A stretch of DNA of 64,000 nt from Diphasiastrum complanatum. Lineage: Eukaryota > Streptophyta > Lycopodiopsida > Lycopodiales > Lycopodiaceae. Within the stretch, counting starts at the first letter, position 1. Each line of letters begins with the position of its first letter. The notes under the pieces are model-generated. The model saw only the letters and a list, made by a program, of their open reading frames with translations. It did no database searches and was not told the DNA's origin. This document shows positions 45,230 to 57,600 of this stretch, piece after piece. A program made the translations under genes and the position numbers. Location: assembly GCA_029204225.1 (NCBI GenBank), contig CM055105.1:12228224-12292223 (forward strand). Reading direction: 5' to 3'.

Positions 45230-45640
45230 GTTTCACCCTCTCAACTTGATCATTTGTTTCAAAATAATAAGCTGAACCGAACCCAAACTTTTTTAAAATT
45301 TTTTTGAGAGATTCTTAGGACAAATGTCCATTAAATTTGAAGGCATTGTGAATGACAGTCTCATTTACACACTATAAAGGTTGACTAACTTCTCAATGAG
45401 CTTTTGCATGTTTTGAAGCATTTATTTTCACACTATTCGAAATAAATCTTGCCATCGTGGTTAGTTCATCCACCTCTACCTATAGACAAAGTCATGACCT
45501 CTATTTGTTTCAAGCAACCCAACTACAAAATCCATAAGAATGCTTTTCCGTTTACCACCTAACATATCTAATGGATGCAATAATCAAACAACCTTGAGAT
45601 GCTTAACTTTTTTTCACATGCCATTATTCATGTTTCAGGG
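45230..45640 (-). pseudogene. Gypsy integrase remnant, strongly decayed
   Basis: The minus strand in several frames keeps the order of integrase blocks: an MDFVVGL motif with GHDFVY near 45510, a decayed VDRLTK block, and ETNDQVERV near 45265 in place of PQTDGQ-ER. No long frame remains. Identification rests on the spacing and order of these blocks. Confidence 0.5.
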
Positions 45641-46339
45641 CCTAGTCTACATATGACTTCACATGGCATGTCAATTGATGTATGATCAAGGCACCTTATC
45701 AAGATGAATCTCTTTTCAAGATGTAGCCTACTTATAATCCTTTATTCTACGTAGTTTGATCACACAACCCTTAAATATGGTGGGTGAAATAAGCTCTTGC
45801 CCTTGCTAGACCTTGAAGTCTTCATATTCGCAGATTACAAATACAATAACAGTGCAAAGAAGCAAGCAAGCAATGTATAGGATCCTTATTAAAGAAATTA
45901 TAGCATGGAGTTTTATTTGTCATAGAGTCATAACTTTCAATTTTTCACTTGAATAGTTCCACTAATGAGATGAAAGTTTTAGTTTGGTGTGCAATTTTCA
46001 TGCAAAGACTTTAACCTATGACGTTTATTTATGGAGAAACCATTATCTGTTAACATGTTTTGTTTAATACAACTTGTTACATGTCATATTATAGGAGATT
46101 CAACTTTTATACTTTTAACCTACTAGGCTCATAATCATGAATAGAGAGGTTGCAATGTATTTTGAGCTCTCCAAAGCTACCCTTTAGGGCCAAAAGAACA
46201 ATATTTTTTTTGGTGAGTGTCAAATAATATTGGTGTTACGTTAGTATAATAAACCAACATCAATTGTTCCTAGGCGGAGGTAATTGGCAAACAGTACTTT
46301 CAGACCTGAGTTAGTGGTGAAAACTCATAATTTTTTTTT

Positions 46340-47006
46340 TGAGCCGTATAGGCTTAGCATGTAGGAGTGCTAGCCTAGAGGGATCCAAGAACTTTTCGTC
46401 AAACGCAATGTTGACAAATTATCAATCTTGCATTAAGAAGAGAGGCCAATATCAATTTCTTGTAGTTTGTGTCATGTGCCAAACCCAATCAAATAGCCAT
46501 AGCCATGCAAGTAAAGCTAAGATTAAGCAAACAACATAGCATTCATGTTGATATAGCCATAAAACACAAAATACAAATAGAGCTTCAAGGAATTATCAAT
46601 GGAATCATAGGGATGGAAGCAAATCAAATGGGCATGTATTCATGTGGATTGGGCGCATGAGACCTAGCAAGCTCTATTCCCATGGCTCACATTCACAAAG
46701 AGGAGGCTTAGAGTTCTCTCATGTGTAAATGAGCCAAAAGATTCTAAAATTGATGTCTCTTGCCTACTTATAGGCAAAGCTCTTAACCTAACTTAACATA
46801 ACTATCTTGAGGGATAGTTAGCCCTTGTTAAGCCTTATTAAATATATTTGGACCCTTGTTGGCCTATTATGCTTATTAAGTTATTTTGAAGAGCCTAAAG
46901 AGAGAACTGCCTTGTTATTAAGGCTATAGCTCCTTTTGGGCCTACAAATCTTACATTGGATATTCTAATATGTTGATAAGCACTGATGTACTGAAAGCAC
47001 ATGACA
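46340..47006 (-). repeat. 3' LTR of minus-strand copia
   Basis: On the minus strand it starts TGTCATGTGC directly after the purine tract. A cttataagta stretch (plus 46768-46777, tacttataag) is a possible TATA box. The left border is not resolved. Confidence 0.5.
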
Positions 47007-47018
47007 CTCCCCCTACTT
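47007..47018 (-). other. Polypurine tract of minus-strand copia
   Basis: The minus strand reads aagtagggggag, then the LTR start TGTCAT. This fits the plus-strand primer site of copia elements and fixes the LTR start at 47006. Confidence 0.75.
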
Positions 47019-47462
47019 AAACATTTTTGTCCTAAAAAATGAAGACACTCGTTCGATGAACTTGAATGCTCCACTTAAGTAGTCTTGAAGAAGATGTCAT
47101 ATCCAACAACTTGCTCTATAGTTGTAGATCCAAGGCTGTTTGAATTGAATCCATCTGATAGCTTTAGTCTACAACTTCCTTTTCCATTAAGGAGAAGAAA
47201 TGGCCAAAGAAGAGATGGATGAAACACCATATTGCTTTTTTGACAACCAAATCACAATATCCTTTTTTGTCTACTTCTTTGACATCATGACAAATTGAAT
47301 GATCTATCCAATTCCTTGTTCTTGTGTCCAACTATAGATGTCGATGGTGTGTCTCGAACTATCGGTTGTTCAAGTCGAGATACTTCAAATGTGATGATAC
47401 TTCAAAGGTATATGCTTAGTTTTTGAATGAAACACTGGATCCTGGCCTAATTAAATAACACT

Positions 47463-48100
47463 CTATGAATCCATTTTCATAATGGAGGGTTCTTGGTTCG
47501 GTATGCCAATTCCTTCTAACATCATCTTCAACCATATTACCTTATTCGCCACCTTAGAAACTGCTACGTATTCAGCTTCACACAAAGACTGAGCTATTAG
47601 TTTTTGCTTCTTGCAGGTCCAGCTGATCGCAGCTCCACACAATATTGAACATCCACCAATTATTAACTTGCTGTCGTCTTTGGAACTAGTGCAACTCGCA
47701 TCGCTGTAGTGTTGTAGGTGCTTTTCAGATACTGTAGGATTGTCTTTGGCATTTTCCAGTGTTGCATTCCAAGATCGGAGGAAGATTGACCGAGTGCATA
47801 GACAGAGAATGCTCAATCAGGTCTCGTACAAATCGTGAGGTACATAAGATTCCCAATTAGACTTTGATATGAGATCTTTTGCATCTTCCGCCTTTCCTCA
47901 TCCGTACTTGGGCTATCTTGCTTCGAGAATCCGGCTCCGACAATCATTGGCGTTGCCTTATCCTTGCAATCAATCATTCCATATTGTTTCAAAATCTTTG
48001 CAGCATAATCGGACTTTTTTAAATGCATGATTCCTTTTTTCCTGTCTCTTCGATTTGTAGTCCCAAGCATTTTGTTGCTTATATCTGATTCTTCATACAT
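47463..48100 (-). pseudogene. Copia RT end and RNase H
   Basis: 48100-47813 holds the last RT blocks: KMLGTTNRRDRKKG, TPMIVGAG and YQSLIGNLMYLT.CTRPD. The frame then shifts to 47816-47463 with RNase H: YSDASC (first Asp), ISWTCKKQKLIAQSLCEAEYVA with the conserved Glu, and VIWLKMMLEGIG. The sequence is well preserved apart from the frame change. Confidence 0.9.
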
Positions 48101-48428
48101 TAAAGGTGTATTGAGCCTGAAAGGGCCTTATAAGAATTTGTGGAAAAATCTCTTTTGTATTATTAAAATATTCGAACACTATTTCAACTAATACCTTTGA
48201 CTTGCCATAACTTTTTAACTGTATCTTAGAAATATGTCATGTAAGATATCATTGGAAAGTGCTCGTTGAGCGTGTTCTATCGCACCAAACTCCGCTGAAA
48301 TCGGACTTACCACTAAAAAGTTATGCCATTTTTTATGTGGACTCAAAAAGTTATGCTACATAGAAGCCACTATGTCAAGAAACAATTGTTTGTAGCATAG
48401 AATAGTTCGATGCTCGACATTTTGACCA
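48101..48428. other. Non-coding sequence replacing the copia RT core
   Basis: About 330 bases with no RT motif occupy the place where the central RT blocks, including the catalytic YVDD box, should be. It contains repeated ataactttt and aaaagttatg words. It may be an insertion coupled with deletion. Confidence 0.6.
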
Positions 48429-48857
48429 TCAAAGAGTTCTATTGAAGTAGTCGATACAATACCTCTGAGTGTAGCCTTTCACGACAAGTGGAGCCTTGTA
48501 TCTTTCAACAATACAATTTGATTTTAGCTTCTTCTTGTATACCCATTTGCAGTTGATTTTCTTCTTTCCTTTGGGTAGTGGTTCGAGTGTCCATGCCTGA
48601 TTATGCTTCATTGATTCAATTTCCTTCGACATGGCCTGTCTCCAAAATTCGCCGTTAGGATTATGGATTGCTTCCAGATATGTCATTGGTTCCTTTGTGA
48701 AACCACAAAATTCGAATTCTTGTCGACCTTCGCAGTTCAATCTTTGGTTGCTGATTCGAATTTTGCGTTTCTTCTTCGAATTCTCCGACAAGCTGATCTT
48801 CTGTCTTCTTATGTACCATAACGGTACGCCCTTCAGTGACGGCCTCACAAGGGGCAT
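48429..48857 (-). pseudogene. Copia RT start
   Basis: Minus strand: an acidic-to-basic linker, then FWRQAMSKEIESMKHNQAW and LPKGKKKINCKWVYKKK, the first conserved RT blocks, followed by VVKGYTQRYCIDY. It stops just before the FSPV block, and the replacement segment begins. Confidence 0.9.
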
Positions 48858-48889
48858 GACGAAGGTATGGCATTATCGACATGTTTTAG

Positions 48890-49965
48890 TGCCACTATTC
48901 TAGGTGGTTGCATGTCGCCAGCGGGATTTTCTTACGGAGGTTGCAGCTTGCACCTTGGCCGAAGAAGCTTGGGACTCTTTAAAAGCTATATATGAGTCCA
49001 ATAACACCTCAAGAGTTCTCATGCTCAAAAATCTGTTTTTCGAAGCATGAGAAGAACAGATGAGAGTGCACAAAACTTTGTGCTTAGGGTCAAATCACTA
49101 AACAAAGAGCTTGCTTCAATAAGTGATAAGATCCAAGATAAAGAACTTGTCCACGTCATTTTTAATGGACTAGGAGATGAGTTCTCCAACTTAGTCCAAA
49201 GTTTTGCCATCCAAGATGCACTTCCTTCCATTGACAAACTCCATAGTGCCTTGTGGCAGAGGAGTGTAGTGTCAGGAATAGGATAGGTTCTCTATCCTTG
49301 AATGATGGTGATGAGAAGGCCAATTTCTCTAGCAAAGATAAATGAAAAGGCAAAGGATCCAACAAGAACCAAGTGGAGGATCAAGCCAAGAGTGAAGATG
49401 GCAATCAAGTTCGAAGTCAAAGCGAAAAAAGGACAAGCATAAGTGCTTCTTTTGTAGAAAGAATGACACTTTGTATCCGAGAGCTACAAGAGCAAGAATG
49501 CACAAGGTGAAGGCAAACAAGAGAATGTTACTCAAGAGGAGGAGAAAGATAATAAAGGATCATCTTTGATGGCATCTACATCCACATCAACAAGTAAAAG
49601 CAATTCTAATGACACATGGTGGATAGATAATGGGGCAAGTTCCCGCCGCATGACATTCCAAAGGGAATCATTCTCAACTCTACTCTCTTTCAATTGTGCT
49701 AAAAAGTCTATTTGTAGGATTGACGGTGTTGGAACCATTCTCTTATTGAGGATCTTCTAAAATGTTGAATCTAGACAATGTGCTATATGCTCCTTCTATC
49801 ACCAAGAACTTGCTTAGTGTTGGTCAATTGATGGATACTGGTTATGATGTGCACTTCAAGTATGGTGTTTGCTCAATAATGAAAAATGATAAATGCACAG
49901 CAAATGGTTTTAAACAAGGGAGGTTGTTTGAACTTGACGTAACCGAATTTCCATGTGAAATTTCT
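48890..49965 (+). pseudogene. Copia gag-protease remnant, plus strand
   Basis: The UBN2 part of gag is at 48930-49285: LAEEAWDSLKAIYESNN, then after a one-frame change RVKSLNKELASISDKI and VQSFAIQDALPS. A decayed zinc knuckle starts KCFFCRKN near 49440. A protease-like block reads WWIDNGASS at 49619-49645, with Asn in place of Ser after the catalytic Asp. The following LYAPSITKNLLSVGQL block (49785) precedes integrase. It ends at about 49965 against a gypsy scrap. Confidence 0.85.
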
Positions 49966-50075
49966 ACATCAACTCAGCCCACTTGGCTTGCTGCCGTTTG
50001 AGGTCCGGCTGATTGCAGAAATATCTCAAAGTGTTATGGTCAGTGTACACGTAAAATTTTGCAACATACTTCATA
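49966..50075 (-). pseudogene. Sliver of gypsy RNase H
   Basis: About 100 bases closely resemble 27836-27935 of the intron gypsy fragment, including cggctgattgca and the ctttg/gtgttatggtc context. On the minus strand it reads a TDHNTLRYFCNQ motif. It is inserted or joined between two copia gag pieces. Confidence 0.7.
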
Positions 50076-50079
50076 GAAT

Positions 50080-50880
50080 CACATCAAAAAATGGTACTTT
50101 TAGCACATGGATGAGCGAAATGGCGATAATCGTATCCTCCATAAACGAGGACGTCCTCATGCAGATTGAAGACTGCCAAAGCAGCCATGAAGCTAAGGAA
50201 AAGCTAAAGCAAAAATATGAAGTGAGGACAGATGCATCAGTCATGTACTTCCACAATCAGCTGCAAAGCCTGCGATGGGATGAGAATGAGCTATATCGAC
50301 ACGTAGAGAAGATCAAGACTATTTTTGCACAACTCTCTGCATCTGGACAAGAGCACCAAGTCCCAGCACCCCAACAGTTGATGTACTTCATGAAATCACT
50401 ACCCTCATCTTATTAGCCGCTGAGAATGCTCATCTTAAGTTCACCTAAGATGAAATTTGAAAGACCAATCAATCTCATGGCAGACGAAAGATTGATGAGA
50501 GATGAAAGAGAAACAAATGGAGACCAAGAGAAGACCCTTTTCACAAAGGGAAGAAGAAGACTAAAAACAAGTCCAAACTTGATAAGACTCAACTGAAGTC
50601 TTCAATAAAGGGTAACAACAACAAAGATACTACATGTGCTCACTGCAACAAGACAACACGCAAATATTGGTTCAATCCAAATATACCTTGCACTCACTGC
50701 AAGAAGAAGAGACACTCAACATATGATTGCTGGTTTAATCCCAAAGGAAAACATCACGAAGAAAAGGCGAATGTCATTGGGTCTTCTAAGGAATCAAATG
50801 GCCATGAAGTCTTCTCAATATTGCCAATCAACAAGGCCAAGCGTCAAATCAGAATGTCGAATTACAGACTCCTGAATAGG
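50080..50880 (+). pseudogene. Second copia gag, plus strand
   Basis: A gag of a different copia type. 50100-50416 covers the UBN2-like capsid (DCQSSHEAKEKLKQKY, LQSLRWDENELYRHVEKIKTIFAQL, LMYFMKSLPSSY). Then, in shifted frames, a Lys-rich region and a zinc knuckle-like CTHCKKKRHSTYDCW near 50693. Stops at 50414 and later break it. The N-terminus is lost at the gypsy sliver. Confidence 0.75.
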
Positions 50881-50897
50881 AGACATGTTACAGCCTC

Positions 50898-51278
50898 TTA
50901 GATCTTTGATTGCCTTGAAAGTTGACGCACACCCATACAAGTGACGGCGCATCGTATCCACCCATCCATAGGGTCACTTCCGACCCACCCCCATGCACTA
51001 GAGCTATCGACATTTACATGCCTAGTCAAGTCTCCGGCAATAACTAATGTCCCATACCACCAGCCATCTCCCTCGGCTCTCCCTAGCACACATCTCCTGG
51101 CCTTGAGATACATCTTGGCTACTACATGTGCCCTCCATCCACCAACTCCCGAATATACTGAGTGAATGGCAAAATGGAAGCCCCAATCCTTTCTTGGATT
51201 TTCTCGACCAAATCTCTCCATTCTCACCTTCCAAATTGAGTAGTTTGTAGAGTTAAGCCTCTCACTGGAATGCTCCAA
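50898..51278 (-). pseudogene. Composite frame: copia gag start joined to unrelated sequence
   Basis: From ATG 51278 on the minus strand the first 23 codons are a classical copia gag start (LNSTNYSIWKVRMERF). The following roughly 100 codons are not copia gag: Trp/Gly-rich, with a LVIAGDLTRHVN stretch that faintly recalls the GDFN block of a LINE endonuclease. The primer site at 52022-52033 and leader to the right fit the copia start. The second part may be another inserted element or captured DNA. Confidence 0.45.
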
Positions 51279-52021
51279 CTGATCTCATTTTGATTCTATG
51301 ACTTGTACTTGAAAGTACTTTCCTTTGCAACTTGATTTGCATCACTGACACAAATAGATTGATCAATGTGACTTTTAACCAAAAGAACAAGCTTCTAGCT
51401 TTCTACAAATCTTACCTCACAATGAATGGATGAATTTTGAATTCTAGAAATCCAATTGATCTCACTTAAGTTGGATTACTCAAATATAGACTTCTAGCTA
51501 TGCTAAGCACGTTAGAATGCCTTCGCACTCTCTTAAGAAGATTGAATGGAAGTAATTTGATGAACTTTCTATCAAATCTCTCCAAAAATCATTGATTTTG
51601 ACTTGACTGGTACAAGATTTTACTATCCTCTCTCTCCAACTCTTTGAAGAATCATCAAGACTTGAAAAACCAATTCTAAGGACCTATTTCAAAAGCCACA
51701 AGAATTGATTTAAGGATCCAATATCAAATCTCAAATTTGGTTTTGGATTCTTGATGCATTAGCTTCAATTTACATCAAAAAATTTATCTACAAGAGTGAT
51801 TTTCCTAATTTGCAGATCAATCAAAGCGCTGAACTTAAAAATTGGTCCAACACACTTTTACACACGTGAAAAGGACACCTGCAGCCCACATTCAAATATG
51901 AATATCAAATATCAAAGCAATCACCTTCATCAAACTCGTCCTCTCAAAAATAGTTGTTTAGCACTAAAACTTGCTAAATTTAGAGTTGTGTATGGATCAA
52001 ACATCTCTTTTTCTTGTACAT

Positions 52022-52033
52022 GGCGTTGATACC
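52022..52033 (-). promoter_or_regulatory. Copia primer binding site, variant
   Basis: The minus strand reads TGGTATCAACGC, a common copia variant of the initiator-tRNA site. It lies about 745 bases upstream of the copia gag start at 51278, with the LTR to its right. Confidence 0.75.
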
Positions 52034-52700
52034 ATATTTAATTTAGAGAATAAGAACCTTTAATGGATGTTTTCAATCCTCAAGAGTAATTGATTGCATA
52101 GTTAGATCTTTCTCGTTGATTCTCTACCTCCAATGGGTTGAGATAGAGTCACAATCTTAATCAAAAGAGTGTAAAAATAGACAAAGGAGACTTCACACGT
52201 GTGAAGTACATTCCCTTGTACATCCCGTTAGCAGAGTTTAATGTTTATTAAGAGTTAATTGCAAAATGATCACACAAAAATAAGTTTAAAGAGAGAAAAA
52301 TCAATACTAGCTCTTGGATTCCAAAATCATGATTGTCACAATGAGCTCCTCAATGAGCAAGTACATCGAAATCATCATTGGGGCCTACTGAGCAGGTGTG
52401 GCTCGTGTTTAGGTGTCATGTCATAAGTAGATCTATCTACTCATCTCTAATTTACCTAATCATTAGGTATGCCAACCAAGGGTTGGTAGTTCACCACCCT
52501 AGTTCCTTGATTTTAAAAGTTAGGTCCTAGATTCTAGGAATATTGACCAAGTGACCTACCTAACACCTATGATTCAGATCTAACTAACCTAGGCCTACTC
52601 TTCACACGTGGGAACAACCTCCACACGTGTGGAATCTACTACGTACAAAATTTACATGGTTACTCAAGCTAGAATTTTCCAATATTAATAGAACTAAGCA
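52034..52700 (-). repeat. Probable copia LTR, minus strand
   Basis: The sequence right of the primer site has the position of a 5' LTR; its far border is not resolved. It contains several CACGTG words, including a perfect 18-base palindrome at 52190-52207. The part around 52480-52620, reverse-complemented, shows a patchy resemblance to 61190-61330, suggesting a related old copy there. Confidence 0.45.
52190..52207. repeat. Perfect 18-base palindrome with G-box core
   Basis: acttcacacgtgtgaagt reads the same on both strands and is centred on CACGTG, the core bound by plant bZIP and bHLH factors. Related words lie at 52600-52640 and 61191-61206. Confidence 0.85.
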
Positions 52701-53029
52701 AGTGTCTAGCTACCTAGTACCAATTTGAGACTTTTCACAAAGAACAGATTTGAAGTTCTAAATTACAACTTTACTGTGGTTCTTTGTCACGTGCCCATGC
52801 ATGGAACATATATGCAAATGGGATCCACCATTTGCACCAGAAAAGCTACTAGCTTAATGCAAACCAATGATGGCTTTTGTTGTCTCAAGAAATTAGTAAC
52901 TAAATATCTACTTGCCTCTTGTCCTTAGCTTTTCTTGGCTGATCTTGAGACTTTCTTTGACAACGAGTTTCTATTAAAAATATGGTGCTGAAACTTGTAC
53001 CAAACTACACTCATTCTTTTGCTATTCTT

Positions 53030-53660
53030 GCTGTTTGGTCTCTGCCTCAAGTTCGCCAAATCTGGAAGACGGATTTGCTAAATTTGGTGAAACAACAGGG
53101 GTTCTTTACCCATAACGACTTGCTTTGAGCAACCTTCCTTAGTTAGTGGAAGAATATTCACAGTCTGAAGAGTACTTCTGCTGAGTTGATAGTCATAGAG
53201 GCTACTAGCCTTTCCTTGGGCTTGATGACCTACAAATTGTGTCTCAACTTCAAGCAATTGGAAAGCCCTCCAAGACTTGGAAAGAGTTTGATGAAGCTTT
53301 CTTAGAGGACTTTGTTTCAGAAAAATGAACTTGAGCATGTTTGGAAGGCTTGGAAAAAATTAGTAATGTAGGACACACTTATGCAATATATCTCTAATTA
53401 TAGGAAAGTTGTGCTTTAATTAAAGGATATTGATGACTAACATAAACTAAGGGGTTTTATCTGTGGCTTGCGGAATGAGTACCACATACAAGTTTAATGT
53501 AACTCTCCTAAAGCCCTGGAGCAAGCCATATAATCTGCCTAGATTTATGATGATTTGGTAGGGTTTAGGAAAATTAACTCGAATCAATCAAAAGCTACGC
53601 CTAATGAGTCAAAATTTATTGGTAAGAAGAAAAGAAAAAGCTTTGCCAGATAAAAAATAA
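53030..53660 (+). pseudogene. Gypsy gag remnant, plus strand
   Basis: Frames contain a KNELEHVWKAWKKLV motif near 53315, then KDIDD and LRGFICGLRNEYHIQV near 53450, and KALEQAI near 53512. The same blocks occur in the gag of the gypsy fragment at 29040-29770, so this is a related copy. Many stops are present; the zinc knuckle is not clear. Confidence 0.7.
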
Positions 53661-54113
53661 GTCAAAAACTAGAAATTCTAAACCTGCACTAATAGAGTTG
53701 TCATGTACTGCCAGTACATCAGCACTCATAAATGTATTATAATATCCAATGTAAGTTTTGTTGGGCCCAAAAGGAATTATTAGCCTTAAGAGTAAAGGCG
53801 ATTTAAAAAAATGCTCGCATCTGAGTGGTGACACTCACTGGGTGATTTCTGATTTGTTAACCTTTTAGTTTTCACTTAGTAAAATTAAGTCCTCGCACGT
53901 GTGAGCATTAAGCTTGCACCCACATGTGCAAACATTTCTTTTAATTAAAAATTAAAAAAATTTGAATCCTTGTGACCCTTCCCCAATCCTCGCACATCTC
54001 TCTCTTTCCTTTTTCCTTCTCTATCCTTTTGCTACCCTTGCGCCCTTTCTTCTCTGATGTCCCTAGCCTCCTCCCTTCTCTGTTGTCCTAGCTTATCCCC
54101 TATGAAGTTGCAT

Positions 54114-54180
<67 letters not shown>
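54114..54180. repeat. (CT)n microsatellite, about 67 bp
   Basis: Uninterrupted CT array within a pyrimidine-rich stretch that begins near 53995. Confidence 0.97.
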
Positions 54181-54181
<1 letters not shown>

Positions 54182-56699
54182 CCCAGTAGGCCCACATTCT
54201 TTTGACCCACAATTTTTTAATTGTGCGACATCTTAATTTTGTTGACTGTTCCAAATTTGTTATTTGAGCATTCCAATGCTTAATTGTTAGAAATTTTAGC
54301 TACCAATTTTCATTTATTTTTCCATTCTCATTTGTTCTATGGGTAAATATCTCATGAAACTCAAAATTTATCATGTTCAGTTTATATATATATTTTGAAA
54401 TCCCTTCTCTAAGTTAGTTACATTCTCAATTTTTTTTTCAATCATCTTTTAACATCTGTAACTTTATTATGTAAGCTCGAATTCTAATATGCCAAAATCC
54501 AAAAGTCATTAGCTCGATATCATTAACACAATGCCATTAATCACAATAATAATAATAAAATATTTGAAATTAAATAGTACAAAAATCTTGTATAAGTGGA
54601 CAATTGTTCTTTCTTGCTTAACTTTTTTATTTGACCTGGGATTTTGACGCTGTAAAAAGCAAAGTTGTTCTCCATGTGGTGATCTACTTGTCGAGCACAT
54701 TATATCCAACGACTAAAATGACTCATAGATAAGTTTCAACAAAATTTCTAAAATTCACACCTTCTCTTTATATCAACAAATTCGTTCTTCAAAGACTCAT
54801 AATTTTAAGGTGGAGAAGAGCATTTCGATAGCTCATCAAATTTTTATTGTGAATAAGTTTTAACTTGATGAAATATTTTTTTTTTGGCTCGTCTCACATT
54901 ACCACAAATCCTAAAAATTATGTGGAAATATTTTGTGACATATAATCCGAAATTTTCATGTAAATTTCAAATCTATCTTCCTTCGTTCACATCATGGATT
55001 TTGATTTCGATTTTGATTTTGATTGTGAACAAGAATTTGATGGTCAATCTGAATGTGAGGATTAATCATATCATGACTATGGAGATCAATATGAGGAGCA
55101 CAGTGATATCAATATGATCAACATTACTCACATGGAGACCATTTGGAAGGTTATGAAAGCCATTTTGAAGATCATGAGTTGTACCAGTCTAACACAAGTA
55201 GTAATTTTATCTGATGGGGGCAATGAAGATGGAAGAACGCGAACGGAGAAGAGAGCAGAAATATTGTGGAACAACTCTCCCGTTACAATCAGCTGCTAGA
55301 TGCAAAAACAGTTAATAGAAAGCTTCCGCTAAATATAATCATAGCTTTTAAATGTTCTAATTGCCCAACAAGATCTTAAAAATTAATTCATACTCTCAGA
55401 AGCAAGAGTAAAGTCCACCGAAGATATTAGAGATGGTTTGTGTGTGGTATTACTGGAAATCGGATTCAATGTAAAGTATGGTTCTGAAAGAAATGGAAGA
55501 GTAGTATGATATCGCGAGTTTCTCAAGCGTCAAAGACAGCCATCGTCTGATCAAAAACTGAAGAGTCGTAGACGTCCGTGTTCTGATCAGAGTGAGTAAT
55601 CAAGCGCGATCAAATAGCGATGAAAGTGCATTCAATCAGAACAAACATTTTCGTACGTTGTACACAAATAAAAATGTGCTGCTGCTATATTACACTGAAA
55701 CACTGAATCAAATAGCAATTACAACAAAAAATTGACGGCGTAACTTGGAGGCTCAAATAATACGTCTCATGGACGGAGCAACCGATAATATGTGCTTGGA
55801 TGATCTATTTATAGATTTCACCCATGTATTAATTACATTGAATGATTGTCACCTAATTAGGAAAGCCGTTGTACTTGGAAATATATAGCTTTTGTGACAA
55901 CTGTACATGCGGTCAACAAATCAGGATCGTTGACGCGGACGAGGATGTCGCAAATTCTCTCACTTCGCAAATATCGGGAATTGACTTGGGAACGTACCTC
56001 GTTCAAATTAGACAACCTTCGGCATTTTTCTCTCTTCGAGATTTTGCGAAAAAGTCGAAGGTGGCCCTAAACAAGTTTAAGGTTCTCTTAGAAAGTTGAA
56101 GGTGTCCTTAAAAAAGTGAAGATGTCTTTAATAGTTTGACTTTCTCGCACTTTTCAGGAAAATGCGATAAAACCAAACGTGCCTTCAAAACAATTTTAAG
56201 GTGCCCTTAAAAAGTTGACGAAGGTGCCTTTAACAATTTAAGCTTTAAAAATAGAGGACCTTCTGGAATTCATCTTTCTTCGCATTTTTCGGGGAAATGC
56301 GAGAAACCCAAAGATGTTGAAAAATAGTTAAATTGTTGCACTGTGAACATGTTGAGTTCTTCAAAATAGTTGAATGGAAGAAGTTGAAGGCAAGTTTTGC
56401 AGTTTTTGGGAAAGTGCGAGAAATGCAAACTGTGCGACACTTAGTGTATTTCTACAGACTGTTCAAAAAGTAATGTAAATTTGCAGTTGTTCTAAATGCA
56501 AGTTTGTGGAAGTCCTTGAAGATGGCCGAGTCGTCAATGACTTCAAGTTATTAAACTTAACATATGAACTTGAAATTATAATAGGCTTGGTTACCTTTTG
56601 TTGGAGATCAGTCTCAAGCTCGTTGTAGACGTTCTTTAAATTATTGGCTGTCTAAGTTATGATTCACCAAGGAGACAACTGTGGGTTTAATTTCCAACA
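54181..56699. other. AT-rich region with repetitive words, no gene seen
   Basis: A short gattttgatttcgattttg run lies at 54990-55023. From 55990 to 56420 the words ctcgcacttttc, cttcgcatttttc and aaatgcgagaaa alternate, in parts as inverted pairs. These words resemble the ctcgca/tgcgag motif of the leader of element A, so this may be old leader sequence. No coding domain recognised. Confidence 0.4.
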
Positions 56700-57600
56700 A
56701 TTTTTATAGTAGTGATAGTGATGATGAGCCAGATTCACAACAATCCAAATATGATTGCAACTCAGAATGTGAGCACTCACTTCGGTACATGGATTCTATT
56801 TGGCAACATCAACAATCATCACCTTTTGTGGAAAGTGTTGATTAGAATAGCAGAATCAATAACTCATTTAGAGATCAATGTAGTAGTCACTCACAATTAC
56901 TTTCACTTTTGGTTGAAAATTCTGGGATCTGTCAACTAATTAAAACAATTTTTTGTTTAGGTGAATAATAATGGCTGAAGATAATGCAAGTCTTGAAGGA
57001 ACAATTTCTATGCCCATCTATTTACAAACTTTGCCAATAGTTGAGTTCTGCACTTAACGAAATGAACAATCATAATACTTTGAGGGATCGATAGATGGAA
57101 TTTCTATTAAATCGAAACAAAATCTTATCCTTGCCGGATTTGGAGCCATATTTGAGGGAGAAGAAGGAGAAGAAGTATGAGGTGGTACATGATTGGTTGT
57201 CCAAGTGAACTAGTTTTAGTCTATATGAAGAAGATCTAGAGTGTTGTTTTGTTTCTTCATGGTAAGATGTCATCGTGTTGGCATGATCTGCAACCAAAAC
57301 CCACTACATGAGAAGAATTTTTGAAAATTATAAGAAAATCATTTGTGGTTGCGAACAATTCTGACTACTACTAGAAATTTATTAAGCGACAAAATGGAAA
57401 CAAAGAGTTTGGACTTTTATCTCTAAGAGTTTATGGATATATGGAACAAAGTTCCATCATTCATTTTAAAACTGGCTCTCTGACAATTTATCCTAGGTTT
57501 TCCAATGAATAATCAAAACGATATACTTCAAACTTTCGATGATGTTCACAAGTCACAAAAGCCTATGGATCCACAGTGGTGACATCCAAAAAGCAATTTC
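56700..57600 (+). other. Possible decayed gag fragment
   Basis: Short plus-strand pieces (an acidic SDDEPDSQQSKYDC near 56720, KILSLPDLEPYLREKKEKKYEVVHDWLSK near 57115, FYLQEF-like and ILGFPMNNQND near 57490) have a gag-like hydrophilic composition and spacing. No diagnostic motif such as a zinc knuckle is present. Weak assignment. Confidence 0.25.

Larger units (their letters stand above)
46340..48857 (-). mobile_element. Ty1/copia 3' part with 3' LTR, minus strand
   Basis: Read leftward: the RT start (48857-48429), a gap, the RT end (48100-47813), RNase H (47816-47463), about 440 bases of 3' internal sequence, a purine tract (47018-47007) and the 3' LTR (from 47006 leftward to about 46340). 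Gag, protease and integrase are absent. The left LTR end is approximate. This is a separate copy from the copia gag start at 51210-51278, as far as the LTR sequences allow a judgement. Confidence 0.75.
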
